64,000 nt of DNA from Odobenus rosmarus divergens (taxonomy: Eukaryota; Chordata; Mammalia; Carnivora; Odobenidae). A program made the position numbers and the translations under genes. Under the pieces are notes generated by a model. The model made no database searches, was not told the DNA's origin, and saw nothing but the letters and a program-made list of their open reading frames with translations. Shown here one piece after another: positions 1 through 10,240 of this stretch (position 1 is the first letter of the stretch; each line of letters starts with the position of its first letter). The stretch spans positions 181,223-245,222 of the forward strand of contig NW_004451874.1 of NCBI RefSeq assembly GCF_000321225.1, read 5' to 3'.

Positions 1-19
1 ATAAACTTGCAAAATAAAG

Positions 20-92
20 CAATGAATCATGGAACGTTACATCGAAAACTAATGATGTAATGTATGGTGATTAACATAACATAATAAAAAAA
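20..92 (+). mobile_element. L1 3' UTR terminus, severely 5'-truncated
   Basis: The sequence beginning CAATGAATCATGGAACGTTA and ending GATTAACATAACATAATAAA matches the 3' ends of the young L1 copies at 13.8-14.5 kb and 33.7 kb. Only the last ~75 bp of the element is present. Confidence 0.9.
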
Positions 93-485
93 ATAATAGT
101 CGCTACCTTCCAGGAGAATATTGAGTATAAATATTCAATATCAATACTATATATAGTATGAAGATAATATATATAAAAGCACTTATCATAGTGCCTGACA
201 TAGTAAAAACTATTCAATAAGTGGGAATAACTATTATAATTATTGCTAGATTTATTATAACATAGTTGCTAGTTTATATCAATTTTATGACTAGCATCAT
301 TTCCCCATGTTTTCTAATTGGCTTCGTAGATATGTAAGAAATAGTTTTTTTGTGTATCTACTAGATTCTGATTTACTAAATTCTGATTGTTTCTAATGGT
401 TTTTCAGTAGATTATCTTGGTTTTTCATGTTTTTCATTATTACATTATTACTTTATTTCATTATGATAATAAACATTTTGGATCT
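93..485 (+). other. Transduced 3' flank of a source L1
   Basis: This AT-rich segment follows the L1 terminus and ends with AATAAA (468-473) 12 bp before the poly(A). It holds a MIR-like tail at 173-243 (GCACTTATCATAGTGCCTGA), consistent with ordinary genomic DNA copied from beside a progenitor L1. No open frame of note. Confidence 0.75.
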
Positions 486-511
486 AAAAAAAATAAGCTT
501 GCAAAATAGAC

Positions 512-600
512 ACTGTTGTCCCATTTTCAGATGAAGAAACTGAGGCTTAGAGAAGGTGAGTTACTTTAGAGGCCTCATGGATCAGTGAATTGCATGCAGG
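512..600 (-). mobile_element. MIR fragment
   Basis: The core CCCATTTTCAGATGAAGAAA CTGAGG followed by a decayed GAGTTACTT segment is the antisense MIR core. Confidence 0.75.
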
Positions 601-629
601 AGTAGTGAAAGATCACATACAGGCTGTTT

Positions 630-757
630 ACTGGGGCAGATCCACATGTGGACCTCCATTCTGCCAGTCCTGAGACATGTGACTTTGGGCCAGTTACTTA
701 TTTTCTCTGACCCTCTGATTCCTCATCTGAAGAGTGGGGATAATAATTCCTCTCAGG
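630..757 (+). mobile_element. MIR fragment
   Basis: MIR landmarks in order: GTGACTTTGGGCCAGTTACT, then CTGATTCCTCATCTGAAGAG, then GGGGATAATAATTCC. Confidence 0.75.
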
Positions 758-1944
758 CAATAAACTCCAGGCACTTCCAGCTTCTAGTTCCATGACTCTG
801 CTTTCCCACATGTCAAGTGGACGGGCCACACCTGCTTCACAGAGATGCCATGGAGACCCAATGACATGACGGGTGTGCTGACCCAGAGTGAGTTCTCAAG
901 AGCTGTTGGCAGGATGAAATGTCAGTTCCTTAGGCTTTGCTGTGTCTTCATTTCTGTCAACTGTTCTCCTGGGGTTTGGGGAGGGGCGTGAGCATTTGTT
1001 TGGTGAGTCCTTTGGGAGGTTCCTGATAATAGCTGCAGATCTCCCCTAGAGGGATAATTAAGACTGAATTCCTGCTACCTTCATGGGTTTATGTCATGTT
1101 CCCATTCAAACCTCCTGGCAACTCTGCTTTTATTACTATCATTGTTAGGGAAGAAGCAACAGAATCCACAAGAAGCTAAAACCACTCACCCAAGGTCATG
1201 CAGGGAGTCAGAAGCAGAGCAGGGTCTCCCCACCTATGAGATGAAGAATCCTCCGTGCATCCCACTATGGAACAGACACCAAAAATACATGCTCCTATTT
1301 CTCAGCAATGGAGCAAAACCTAAGATCTGCATCTGAGCATGTTCCAACATGCAGGAATATAAACAAGACTAATTACAAGCCGGTGCATGAAACCTGGTGA
1401 GTGCCAGTTGCTTGCTGGGCATGGCGGAGGGATGCCTTATGGCTCTGTAGGGTGGCCCGGTGGTGTCTTGGCTGAATCCCCAAAGTCTAGCTGAAGTTCC
1501 ACAACCCTGTCTCCCGAAACCGGAGAAACGAGGGGCAGGTTAGCAGTTTTCTGCAGGTTTAAGTATTGCAGGTCCTACCTTGAGAACATCCCTCCAACTA
1601 ATTTCTTCCACTCAACCCCTAGCATTAGCCGAGCGTCAGGGTGATGCTACTCATGTCTTCCTGTTACCTGCCCCAGCCTCCAGCCTCCTCCCAGGGGTGG
1701 TCCTCCTGCCCCCGACTACTTTCCCCTCATTCATTTCCCACATAGTGGCCACGGGACCTTGCTTGAAAGCAGATGCCCTACTTAAACCGTTTCATGGCTG
1801 CAAACCCCTTGATTGGGCTGATCCAAGGATGCCGATGCCCTGGGCCCCCATGCAGCTGCTTCTAGCCTCCTCTCTTGTACCCCCTGAGCATCTCTGCCCA
1901 ACTACATCCTTCTTCAAGTAACTTCATGCCTCTGCTGGCAGACA
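758..1944. other. Mostly unassigned DNA
   Basis: A weak antisense MIR-like stretch (ACCACTCACCCAAGGTCATG near 1181) is visible around 1100-1260. The remainder is unremarkable mixed-composition DNA with a 113-codon open frame at 1580-1921 that shows no recognisable domain and is not annotated. Confidence 0.5.
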
Positions 1945-2310
1945 TGCTGACTCTTCTGCTTAGGACCCCCCCCTTTTACCCAGATAACTCTTACTCATTC
2001 TCTGTGTCTCAGCCTGGCACCACCTCCTCCTGAAAGCCCTTCCTGACTGCCCACCCTCCTCTTCAGAATGGGTTAGGTGTCCCCCTCAGGACTTGGACAG
2101 CACTCAGTGTCACCTCCATTTCCATCACACTAGGTGGTCTGCTAACTCCTACTTGAACTGTAGACTTCAGTTGGCTTTTCCAAACTAGGGTCGGGTCTGA
2201 GGAAAGGACCCTCTTCATGTAGTCTGTACTTTCCCTTCAAGCCCTGATTACTTGTGCATTTGTGTAAACGTTTGGCTGATGCCTGTCTCTCCATGCTGGA
2301 CTGTAAGCTG
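1945..2310 (+). mobile_element. L2 3' fragment
   Basis: Typical L2 3' order: CACCTCCTCCTGAAAGCCCT TCCTGAC, then a ...CTGGACTGTAAGCT... motif near 2295. Divergent but collinear with the L2 3' end. Confidence 0.6.
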
Positions 2311-2794
2311 TGGCTGTCTGGCTCCACTCACTTTCTGGGTTCACTGGGGAGCTGACAGGACACGGAGACTTGCATGCAGGAGGTTCATCATGGGAACCAG
2401 TGTTCTCAAGATCTGCATGCACAGACCACACTCATAAGGGAGCAAAGGAAGGAGCCCCCGACCCATGAGGAGCCCTGGAGCTGGGGTGGCCCTCCAGGGT
2501 TGTTTTGAAGCAAGGCAAAGGGCCAACTGTTACTCCCTCATTGGCTTTGGGCCACTCCTAGGGAGAGGACAGAACCCTGGGTGAGGTACCTCCGTGCACT
2601 AGAAGACAGTTCCCAGAGAGGGTATTTCTGGACCTGAGACCTGTCTGCTGCCAGTACACCAGTCACTGGATGGGTGAGTACCTCGGTCTTGCAAGGGTGA
2701 GCGTCCATAATGCCACCATATTCTCCGTATCTGCCCTAGTCCCAGGGACTTAGCAGGAAACCAACACATGCCGAATAAATGCCAACATAAAAGC
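2311..2794. other. Unassigned DNA
   Basis: Nothing recognisable; a short CA/TG-neutral, moderately GC-rich stretch with no frame above 65 codons. Confidence 0.4.
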
Positions 2795-2935
2795 ATCCAT
2801 TTATTTGTCTATCTCTGCTCCATCCCCAAACTGTGGGACTGTGTCTTCCTTATTTCTCCCCGTGCTCTATGCAGAGCCTAGCTTCTCGTAGGTACTCAAT
2901 AGAAGTTCATTGAATGAATGATGAAAAGAGAAAGA
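2795..2935 (+). mobile_element. L2 3' terminus
   Basis: Contains GGGACTGTGTCTTCCTTATT, then CTCGTAGGTACTCAATAGAA and a TTGAATGAATGATG tail, the standard end of L2. Confidence 0.75.
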
Positions 2936-3234
2936 CCAAAAGAAATGCTGCAATTTGTTTCATAAGGAAAGATAAATTTACACACAACTTAGCTGTTCCA
3001 AGGCTGCATCAAGTGAGCACACCTGTATGGCCCCATCTCATGAGCCAGGTGTCTTCCAAGTAGAAGATTTAGCAGGTGGGCCGCACCTCCCACAGCAAAC
3101 CTCTGCCTACCAACATGGCTCCTGGTTGAATGGGCCAGGGAGAGATCTGGCAAGGAGGAGATCAAGTCTCCGTTTAGCAATGTTAGCAGCCAGACCCCCG
3201 TCCTCCAAAGAAAAAGAAGACATGGCGAGAGAAA

Positions 3235-3420
3235 CTGGGGGTATGTAGGGTGGAAAAGAGCAGACTTGAGGAGGACCACAGCTGCCATCTGCAAATATTT
3301 GAAGGGATACCATTTGGAGAAGTATGATTCCCTCCTGCTGTGGAGAATAGATCTAGGGTTTCCATTGGTTGTAGGGAAATAACGTCATTAAAATGTCCAA
3401 CAATACTCTTTCTGTGGAGA
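3235..3420 (-). mobile_element. L3/CR1-like LINE fragment
   Basis: The stretch GCAAATATTTGAAGGGATAC and the downstream CATTGGTTGTAGGGAAATAA resemble the antisense 3' part of the ancient L3/CR1 elements. The unassigned bases 2936-3234 precede it. Confidence 0.45.
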
Positions 3421-3599
3421 TAGACATATTCTATATCATAGAGATGTGGGTTACACATGTGTATCCATTCGTCAGAGCAATTTAGGTAAGACAGGTGCAT
3501 TTCAATGTGCATACATTTTACAACAACAAAAAGGCAACGTTAAATCATCATTGTCATCATTATTATCATCCTTAAATGAGGGATGGAGGGGAGCGGAGG

Positions 3600-3712
3600 T
3601 ATAAAGGAAACAAGAACATCAAAATGTTAATATTATTTAATCTGGATGGGGTTCATTATGTTATTCTATTTACTTTGCATACATGTGAATATTTTCCTAA
3701 TAAAAATAGATA
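3600..3712 (+). mobile_element. Old L1 (L1M type) 3' end
   Basis: GGGGTTCATTATGTTATTCT, TTTGCATACATGTGAATATT and TTCCTAATAAAAATA follow the order of the 3' end of eutherian L1M elements. Confidence 0.65.
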
Positions 3713-4144
3713 CATGTTCATTGTTAAACAAAGATGAATCAAATGGGCTGTGTTGGGTGATAGTGAGCTTCTAGTCACTAGAAGTTTTTACGTAAACACT
3801 ATGGGCATCCTCGAACACCCCCACCCAACAAGAACCTGAGATGTTGGAGCAAATGGCCAAGAGTAGGGCACTGGACCAGAGAGTCTTGGTCAGGACCCCA
3901 CCCTTTGCCTCCTGAGGGAGGAGAACAGGCTGAGGGTCTGGAAGAGAGCTAGATTCTTGAGAGCCTGGAACCGGAGCCAGAGACCCTCACTCTGGACAGT
4001 GGGAGACGCTGGGGTGGAGGCAGGACAGGTAGCCCATGTATTTAGGAAGGTTTGTGCACCTGCTGGCAGGCAAGTGGAATGGGGGCGAGGATCCAAGTCA
4101 GGGTAAGGACTCACGGGTTTGGGAAGTAGTCTGAGTCAGCGACA
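3713..4144. other. Unassigned DNA
   Basis: No repeat or gene signal that I can name. Confidence 0.4.
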
Positions 4145-4325
4145 GTGTGAGTTTTGGGGCTCAGATCCGTATGTCTTGCTTAATAGCTGTGTGACCTTAC
4201 CAAGGCACTCAACTGCTATGAGCCTCAGTTTTCTCGTCTGAAAAATGGGGATAGGACCCACCTCATAGGATTGTTGTGAGGATTAAGTTAATATAGACAG
4301 CTATGCTCATTATGGTCACTACTGT
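4145..4325 (+). mobile_element. MIR, nearly complete
   Basis: Clear MIR order: TTAATAGCTGTGTGACCTTA, GAGCCTCAGTTTTCTCGTCT, AAATGGGGATAGGACCCACC, then TAGGATTGTTGTGAGGATTA. Confidence 0.88.
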
Positions 4326-4440
4326 GTGCAAGGGGGAGACGAGCCTAAGTCAAGTGCCAATGGGGAGAAGGAAATAGGACTCGAAGGCCTATCTCAGACA
4401 CTAGCCACCACTGGAGCGACACATTTTAGGGATGGCTAAT

Positions 4441-4461
4441 GGGGATGGGGGGTGGGGTGGG
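4441..4461 (+). repeat. G-quadruplex motif
   Basis: Four G runs of 4, 6, 4 and 3 with loops of 2, 1 and 1 bases. Confidence 0.6.
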
Positions 4462-4989
4462 TATTTGAATGGGTCAGCCTGGCTTAAAAGACAGGAAAAA
4501 AATCTACAAGGACCCTTCCACTGATAAAATTCCAGGATTCTTGAGGGATCCCAAGCAATTTTCTGGAATAACTACTGGGGCTTTTTGTACCCCGGCTTAT
4601 TCCCATCTCTTGTAAAAGTGCACGGCGCTGGAGGGCCGTGGGTCCACCCTGCCAGGACACAGTCTCCCTTTGGCAGCCCACATGGCCCCAGACCACTCAG
4701 CTGCAGCTGTGATCCCCTCCCAGACCCTGACCAGCCCTGACCGAGCCCGGAGTCACACACAGTATACCCCGCAAGGGTAGGAAAGGCATCTTCAGCTCTC
4801 TGTCTCGGCTCCTGGTGCATCATGAGTGTTTAGTAAGTGATGCTGAGTAAACAGGTGCTTGAGCTATGTGTGGGGACGGGCACCTTAGCTGGACCTGCCC
4901 AATCTGGGGCTTGAGGAGGGCCCATGAGGGCCCTGGAGGGCCCATGAGGCTGGGCCCACAGAACCCCAAAAAGCCGACTGGCAGCCACT
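4462..4989. other. Unassigned GC-rich DNA
   Basis: No repeat assigned. A short direct repeat, AGGGCCCATGAGG, occurs twice at about 4917-4950. Confidence 0.4.
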
Positions 4990-5006
4990 GTCAGCAGGTG
5001 GCGCTC
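4990..5006 (+). promoter_or_regulatory. CTCF-like binding motif
   Basis: The sequence GTCAGCAGGTGGCGCTC matches the CTCF core consensus (CCASYAGRKGGCRSY) at every position except the first C. It lies in non-repetitive DNA. This is a motif match only; occupancy cannot be read from sequence. Confidence 0.6.
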
Positions 5007-5404
5007 CCGGCAGATGGCAGTGGGCTCTTCCTTTCCCTGAGTGACTCAGAGCCAGCATGGCCACCCAACGAACACGCCATATATCAGAAGCCTAATGGCG
5101 CGTTTTAGAACATAAGTGGTAACCACCAAATGGGACCTGGGAAGGGAATTAGAGCTAGATGCACAGCGGGGAGGGAAAAAAATTTGAGAAGAGACTCAGA
5201 GGAAATGGGGCCAGATGCAATCATCCCGAGACGGGAAAAGGTATCTTCCAAGAACCTAGCCAGGCGAGTTCATTTCATTTAAAATCAGTGCCCTTTATGG
5301 AGAGCTGGCCTGGATGCTGGGACCCTGGTCCATCAGCACTGCCTGACCTGGCCCTGACCACAGCATTCTGAAATGCTCTGGAGCTCCCCCCAGCCACTTA
5401 GTCC
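5007..5404. other. Unassigned DNA
   Basis: Non-repetitive as far as I can tell; no gene signal. Confidence 0.4.
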
Positions 5405-5465
5405 GTTTTTCATTCAATAACGATTTTTGCATACCTACTATGTGGCACGAGGCTATGTACCATCG
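5405..5465 (-). mobile_element. L2 3' terminus
   Basis: TTCATTCAATAACGATTTTT and CATACCTACTATGTGGCACG are the antisense of the L2 tail. Confidence 0.65.
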
Positions 5466-5467
5466 CA

Positions 5468-5640
5468 TTTAAGCTCACGGGTTCAGACTCAAAATGCCTA
5501 GATTCAAATGCTGGTTCTGCCCCTGACCCAGGGACTGAGTTACCTTCCCCTGCCTCAGTTCTTGCGTGTTATAGCCTCCACCTTATGAAGCTAACATGAG
5601 GTTAAATGAGATAATACGGGAAACAGGTTTAGGACAGCGG
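5468..5640 (+). mobile_element. MIR
   Basis: ATTCAAATGCTGGTTCTGCC, ACTGAGTTACCTTCCCCTGC CTCAGTT and ATGAGGTTAAATGAGATAAT lie in MIR order. Confidence 0.75.
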
Positions 5641-5787
5641 TGAACACACGCCCACCGGAGGATACACTCTAACATTCGAGTAGAGGGAGGGGACAGTGGG
5701 CCACGTGTTTCCAGATCCCCTGTGTCCAGCTTGGGGATTGCACACAGCAGGCATTCAGGGGATTTGATCTGAACTGAGTGGAGCACC

Positions 5788-5850
5788 TGCACACACACGT
5801 ATGCATATACACATGTATGCACCCATACATGCACACACAAGCCACCTAGA
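5788..5850. repeat. Degenerate CA-rich microsatellite
   Basis: Interrupted (CA)n with CATGTATGCAC-type units. Confidence 0.7.
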
Positions 5851-6089
5851 GCCCCCGGCAGAAACCCATTTCCCTGGTAGGTAGGTGAAGTTTTCCAGAC
5901 CCTTCTCATGGAGAGGGGGCTATTCCTGGGTCTTGGCTTTATGCAAGCATCTTTGTTCCAGGGCTCTCTCGTTTCTGGCATATGGAGTTTCCCTTTCTTT
6001 AGAGCTTGGCGCTGCGTTAAGTTTTTTTTTAATTGTACTCTGTCCTGCATTTCTGTGTGTGTGTAGCGGAAGATAGGATTGTGTTGGCT

Positions 6090-6560
6090 CAGTCCATCAT
6101 GGAGATGGAACTAGAAATCGTGACTAGAATTTTGATTTCATTTGCTCATGTCCTACCTTGTTCACAAAGTTCTTGAGGTCATTATAATAGAGAGATGAGC
6201 AAGATAAGGCTCCTAGCCTAAAGGACTCTATAGTCCCTTTGGTGGGGGCAGGAGTGTGGGGAGACTCAGAGTGGGGCCAAGTGACCAGCTCCCCCCCGAG
6301 GGATCGAAGAGGTTTTGTGAAGGAGGCAGGATTTGCACTGTGGCTCGGTGGAAGAGGAGGATTTCAGGACACTGAAAGCAGGGAAGGGCGGAGGGAACAG
6401 CATGAGTGAGCTATGAGCTACAGGGGTGTGCATGGATGCCTAGGTGCTCTGGGAGCAGTGAGCGCACTGGTGGGCTGGCGGGGAGGCTGCTGGGGAGGGA
6501 AGTGTGGATGAGACAGGAAAGATAGGTCAGGCCAGATTGTGAAGATCCCGATGCTGGGCT
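6090..6560 (-). mobile_element. L2 fragment, diverged
   Basis: Antisense L2 landmarks: AAGGCTCCTAGCCTAAAGGA, GAAGGAGGCAGGATTTGCAC, GGAGGGAACAGCATGAGTGA and CAGGCCAGATTGTGAAGATC in the expected order. Confidence 0.65.
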
Positions 6561-6589
6561 AAGGCCAAGCACTGTGTGAGCAGATTACA

Positions 6590-6690
6590 TAGTTATGTAC
6601 TTAATGCTCATGGCGTCTTATGTGTTATGCCCTCTTTAGGGCTGGGAAACAGACTCTAAGAGGTCATAAGACATTCTACCAGAAGACCAT
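6590..6690 (-). mobile_element. MIR fragment (weak)
   Basis: TTAATGCTCATGGCGTCTTA and GGGAAACAGACTCTAAGAGG fit the antisense MIR core loosely. Confidence 0.4.
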
Positions 6691-7239
6691 TACTATTCCA
6701 AACTCAGTGCTTTAAGCCCTTGAATCCTTTGCCAGGATTCCAGCTCGGCTCCACGGACTCTGAGTCAACATGTTCCCCAGAATATGACGCTGTGCATGAG
6801 GCAGTTCTGGAAACGAGGAGGAAATACAGAGCCTTTATTGATCTTCCTGGTTAGGCACTTGAATGAAGGTGAAGGTGAAGAGCCGCCCCTCGCCTCCAAC
6901 ACTACCAACAGAAAGAAAGACAGAAAAAAGACAAAGAAACTGAATGGAAGTCCGAAGCAGAAGAGCAGAGAAATATCAGTGCAAGGACTTCTAGAAGGCT
7001 CTGGGCTGGGGGAGGGAGAGGAGGCCAACCAAGGAGTCAAACCCTCTCCAGCCACAATGGAAGAGTCTCAGAACTCTCAGCTCATTTGGCAGAAGAAGGA
7101 ACGGGGGTGCAGAAAGAAGAGCCCCCAATTTATGCTTCTGTGCTGGATTGGCCAACAGACTCATTCATTCATGCACCCAACACCCAATCTCCTGTATGCC
7201 CAGCTCTGAGTATTATGCGTTTGCCAAAGACACAGAAGG
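6691..7239. other. Unassigned DNA with a chance 141-codon frame
   Basis: A purine-rich stretch (about 6900-7020) opens a frame at 6784-7209 on the + strand rich in Lys and Glu. It has no recognisable domain and no splice or promoter context, so it is not called a gene. Confidence 0.4.
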
Positions 7240-7435
7240 AGAGCGAATATATTTTGAGCACATACTGTGTTAGGTACTAACATGCGATATCTTATTTCTT
7301 CAAGCAACTCCATTTGACTCCATTTTATTTATAAAAAAGCTGAGCTCCCAGATATCCAAGGTAGAGTGGGATTACCACTTAGGTCACTGCAGTACCAAAG
7401 TCCGTTCCTTTCCAGTAGGGCACTCTGCTTTTCTG
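7240..7435 (-). mobile_element. MIR
   Basis: TTGAGCACATACTGTGTTAG, ATCTTATTTCTTCAAGCAAC and TTTATAAAAAAGCTGAGCTC are the antisense MIR 3' end and core. Confidence 0.75.
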
Positions 7436-8084
7436 CTATCATTCCTGCCCTCAAGAGCTTAATGACCAGGATAGTCATATTATTGCCCCAAGGAGGACTC
7501 TTTCAAGAGTGAAAGGTGGGGGCATTCTCAGTAATCACACCAGGACGACAGCATACCCCGACATTGTCCCAACAAACTGGGACACAGGTTCACTCGATAC
7601 TAAGGGCGAATTATTTATATTTGCAAGGGGCCTGCAAGTTTTTCACAGCATGTTTCCACTTCCAGCCATGCCTCATTTATATGTTGAAATGAGAAAGTTC
7701 CCCAGATAACTGAAGTTCATCCTTTAAAATACGATGTTTTAGGAATCTGGATGATTCTGGGTGGTAAACTTTGAAATGCATGGAGCCCAGGCTTTTCTGC
7801 CCTAGTAAAGGGCGCTCCACTGTGTTGTCCTTGGGATATCCTTCCTCTCCCACTCAGCTGGGGAGAGCTCCTGGAGCCCACGGGACTCAGGGCAGAGCCT
7901 CAAGAGGGGGGACTCTAGTGCATTCGCTGCTCCAAGAGAGGGACAGGCACCCACAGTTTCACACTAGGCTTTCTGCTGTCAGCTTCTTTAAAGAGACTCG
8001 AAACCAGCATCAGCTAGGTCGGAGACTTAGGAGAGCAGAGAAATGTTGACACAAAGAACTTTGAGCTCAATGAGTTCAAACTCC
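7436..8084. other. Unassigned DNA
   Basis: No repeat or gene recognised. Confidence 0.4.
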
Positions 8085-8210
8085 AGTGTTATAGATGAAG
8101 ACACTGGGACTCAGAGAAGGAAGGTGACTTGCCCAAAGTCGTACCACCAGTTAAGACTGGACTCCAGGCTTCCTGATTTCCAGGCCTGAGTTCATCGCAC
8201 TGAGCCCCGC
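8085..8210 (-). mobile_element. MIR
   Basis: TAGATGAAGACACTGGGACT, AAGGTGACTTGCCCAAAGTC and GGACTCCAGGCTTCCTGATT are antisense MIR. Confidence 0.8.
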
Positions 8211-8289
8211 TGCCCTCACCCCCGAGCACCCTCTCCTTCCCTCCTCCACTCCACCACAAGACGCCCCCGGCAAGTGTCCCCGACACGCT

Positions 8290-8600
8290 GCTCTGTCTCA
8301 CCTTCCCACCTGCTGTTCTACCTGCTTGGTATGTCCTTTCTGGGGGTGCCCCACCTGGCAAACTCTTTGTCCCTTCAAGAGGGAGTAGAAGCATCCCATC
8401 TGGTAGCCTTGCCCGAAGTACTGTACCTCTCTGGACCTTGTTCGTGGTGTAATTTCATGCTGTGCAGTTTATGTCTGCCTCTTGGTTTGATTCCAGGTTT
8501 CCAGAGGACGAAGGTCTGTTTCTGCTCATCGCGGCATCCCGGCACCCCACACAAGGCCTGGGACAGAGCTAGCTTTCAATCAATGTTATTGCATTAGATT
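8290..8600 (+). mobile_element. L2 3' end (diverged)
   Basis: Ends with CACACAAGGCCTGGGACAGA GCTAGC and ATCAATGTTATTGCATTA, an L2-type tail; the upstream part is weak. Confidence 0.5.
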
Positions 8601-9137
8601 GAAATGCCCTTGGGGGAGGGGGGTTTAAGACAAGAGTGGCTGCCTGGGAAGGCCCCATGTGGACCGTGGTTTAGAACAGGCCTGAAGGGGCGGCGGGGGC
8701 GGGGAGAGATGCACAGGGGCACTGCAGCCCCAGAGACCGTTCAACCCTGCATCCGCCTGTTGGAGTCAGCCTCTGGAAAAGTACCAGTGAATTAAAGCCC
8801 AATAAAAAAGTCAATTAAGTCCAAACTCGTTTATGCCTTAAGCTCCCCCAAGCCAGTGAGCCAGAATGCAAGCTGGGCCGATATTTCTCCATTTCCCTCC
8901 ACGTCTACATTGGTCTCCAGTGAAGCAGCCGCGACACATTTTATTTCAAGTATAAATGGGGCAGATAGACTGATAGCAAAGTAATGGCTACGGGGCTCTC
9001 TGCATCCCATCCAGGAGACTCATGTCAGCAGGAGTGTTGTCCATGTCCTGATCTTGGGCTCCGGATGGGGCACCGGGATCTGCGTACGCAAGTGTGTTTG
9101 CATACATGTTTGGGGGGTGCCTACATACGTGCATGTG
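8601..9137. other. Unassigned DNA
   Basis: G-rich at 8605-8705, otherwise nothing recognised. Confidence 0.4.
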
Positions 9138-9150
9138 CACACTGTTCTTT

Positions 9151-9364
9151 TTTTTTTTTTTTAAAGATTTTATTTATTTATTTGAGAGCGAGAGAATGAG
9201 AGAGAGAGACAGCACGAGAGGGAAGAGGGTTAGAGGGAGAAGCAGACTCTCTGCTGAGCAGGGAGCCCGATGCGGGACTCGATCCCGGGACTCGATCCCG
9301 GGACTCCAGGATCATGACCTGAGCCGAAGGCAGTCGCTTAACCAACTGAGCCACCCAGGCGCCC
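9151..9364 (-). mobile_element. Carnivore tRNA-Lys SINE (SINEC) with doubled B box
   Basis: Reads poly(T), AAAGATTTTATTTATTTATT, a GA-rich middle, then CTGAGCCACCCAGGCGCCCC, the reverse complement of the SINE head. A 13-bp target-site duplication CACACTGTTCTTT flanks it (9138-9150, 9365-9377). The 13-bp unit GGGACTCGATCCC, which is the B box of the internal Pol III promoter in reverse, is present twice in tandem (9274-9286, 9287-9299). Confidence 0.97.
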
Positions 9365-9404
9365 CACACTGTTCTTTAATACAGAGATAAGTGCAATGTG
9401 CACA

Positions 9405-9600
9405 TTTGTGACTTGATTCATCCAGTTATTCTACACATATTTATGGAGCCGACACAGTACTTGCTCCAGGGTTCTGGTGGTGAGAGAGACAGTTCCAGTC
9501 TCTACTCCTGTGGGGGAATACAGTCCAGGGGTCTAGAAGGGGAGACAGACAATAAAATAAGGAGTAACAACAAAGTGTATTGAAGATTATATGAATGCAG
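9405..9600 (-). mobile_element. L2 3' end
   Basis: TTGATTCATCCAGTTATTCT, ATATTTATGGAGCCGACACA, GGGGAGACAGACAATAAAAT and AAGTGTATTGAAGATTATAT follow the antisense L2 order. Confidence 0.8.
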
Positions 9601-9650
9601 GTGTGCACATGCACCCTCAACTCTCTGAGCTCATGCATGTCTGGAGATTT

Positions 9651-9716
9651 GTGTACGTGTGTGTGTGCGCAGGAAGAAAGTGATGTGTGTGTGTGTGTTG
9701 TGGTGGTGGTGGTGGT
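9651..9716. repeat. TG and GGT microsatellites
   Basis: (TG)n at about 9651-9671 and 9683-9698 followed by (GGT)n at 9700-9716. Confidence 0.85.
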
Positions 9717-10099
9717 TGCTGCCTTCTCCCTCCGAGCCTGAGTGCAGCTGGCTGACGCAGGTTCTAGAAGACATCCCTTCGAAATGATTGCAGACCAGTG
9801 ACCGCTAAAGTGAGGTGATTGTGTGTGTGAGTGGGGAAAAGATGAGAAGAGACAGAAGTGGTCAGGGCAGCCAAATCTGGACAAGGGACCTGATAGCCCA
9901 AGAGTGTGCACAACCTGTGGCCTCTGGCTTTCCTCTCATTTCCCCTCGAGCACATGTGACCATTACTCACCCATGAGAGCCCTTGGGCGGGGGTGTGTGT
10001 GTGGCTGACCTCATTGCTGTGGTGGATGGAGAAACTCTGGACTAGGGTGATGGGGGACGTGGCTTCTATTCCCAGTCCTGATGTTAACTATGAAAGCCA
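9717..10099. other. Unassigned DNA with short GT runs
   Basis: Short GTGTGTG runs at about 9820 and 9990; no gene signal. Confidence 0.4.
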
Positions 10100-10240
10100 C
10101 CGCAAGGGCAGGTCTGAGGAGTACTGAGTTGGAGTACTGATCTGCCCCTCACTAGCTGTATAACCTTGGGCATGTCTCAGTCTCCCTGAGTTTCAGATTC
10201 CTTATCTGTAAAGGGAGAGTAATGATACTTTCTCCAGCCA
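10100..10240 (+). mobile_element. MIR
   Basis: CCTCACTAGCTGTATAACCT, GGGCATGTCTCAGTCTCCCT and TTCCTTATCTGTAAAGGGAG in MIR order. Confidence 0.85.

Larger units (their letters stand above)
1..508 (+). mobile_element. L1 insertion with 3' transduction (composite)
   Basis: Bases 1-16 and 493-508 are a direct repeat with one mismatch (ATAARCTTGCAAAATA), the expected target-site duplication. Between them lie the last ~75 bp of a carnivore L1 3' UTR, a short A-rich stretch, ~390 bp of non-L1 DNA, an AATAAA signal at 468-473 and a poly(A) run at 486-493 that abuts the second repeat. This is the layout of L1 read-through transcription that used a downstream polyadenylation signal. The window starts inside the first repeat, so its left end may be longer. 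Confidence 0.82.

Noticed and set aside
5583..6050. 155-codon minus-strand frame
   Set aside because: Crosses a MIR tail and a CA-rich microsatellite; no domain.
9151..9364. tRNA-like A and B boxes
   Set aside because: They belong to the tRNA-Lys-derived SINE; no copy can fold a complete tRNA. The same holds for all other SINEs here.
9441..9911. 156-codon minus-strand frame with Thr/His repeats
   Set aside because: The Thr run is the translated (GGT)n/(GT)n microsatellite.
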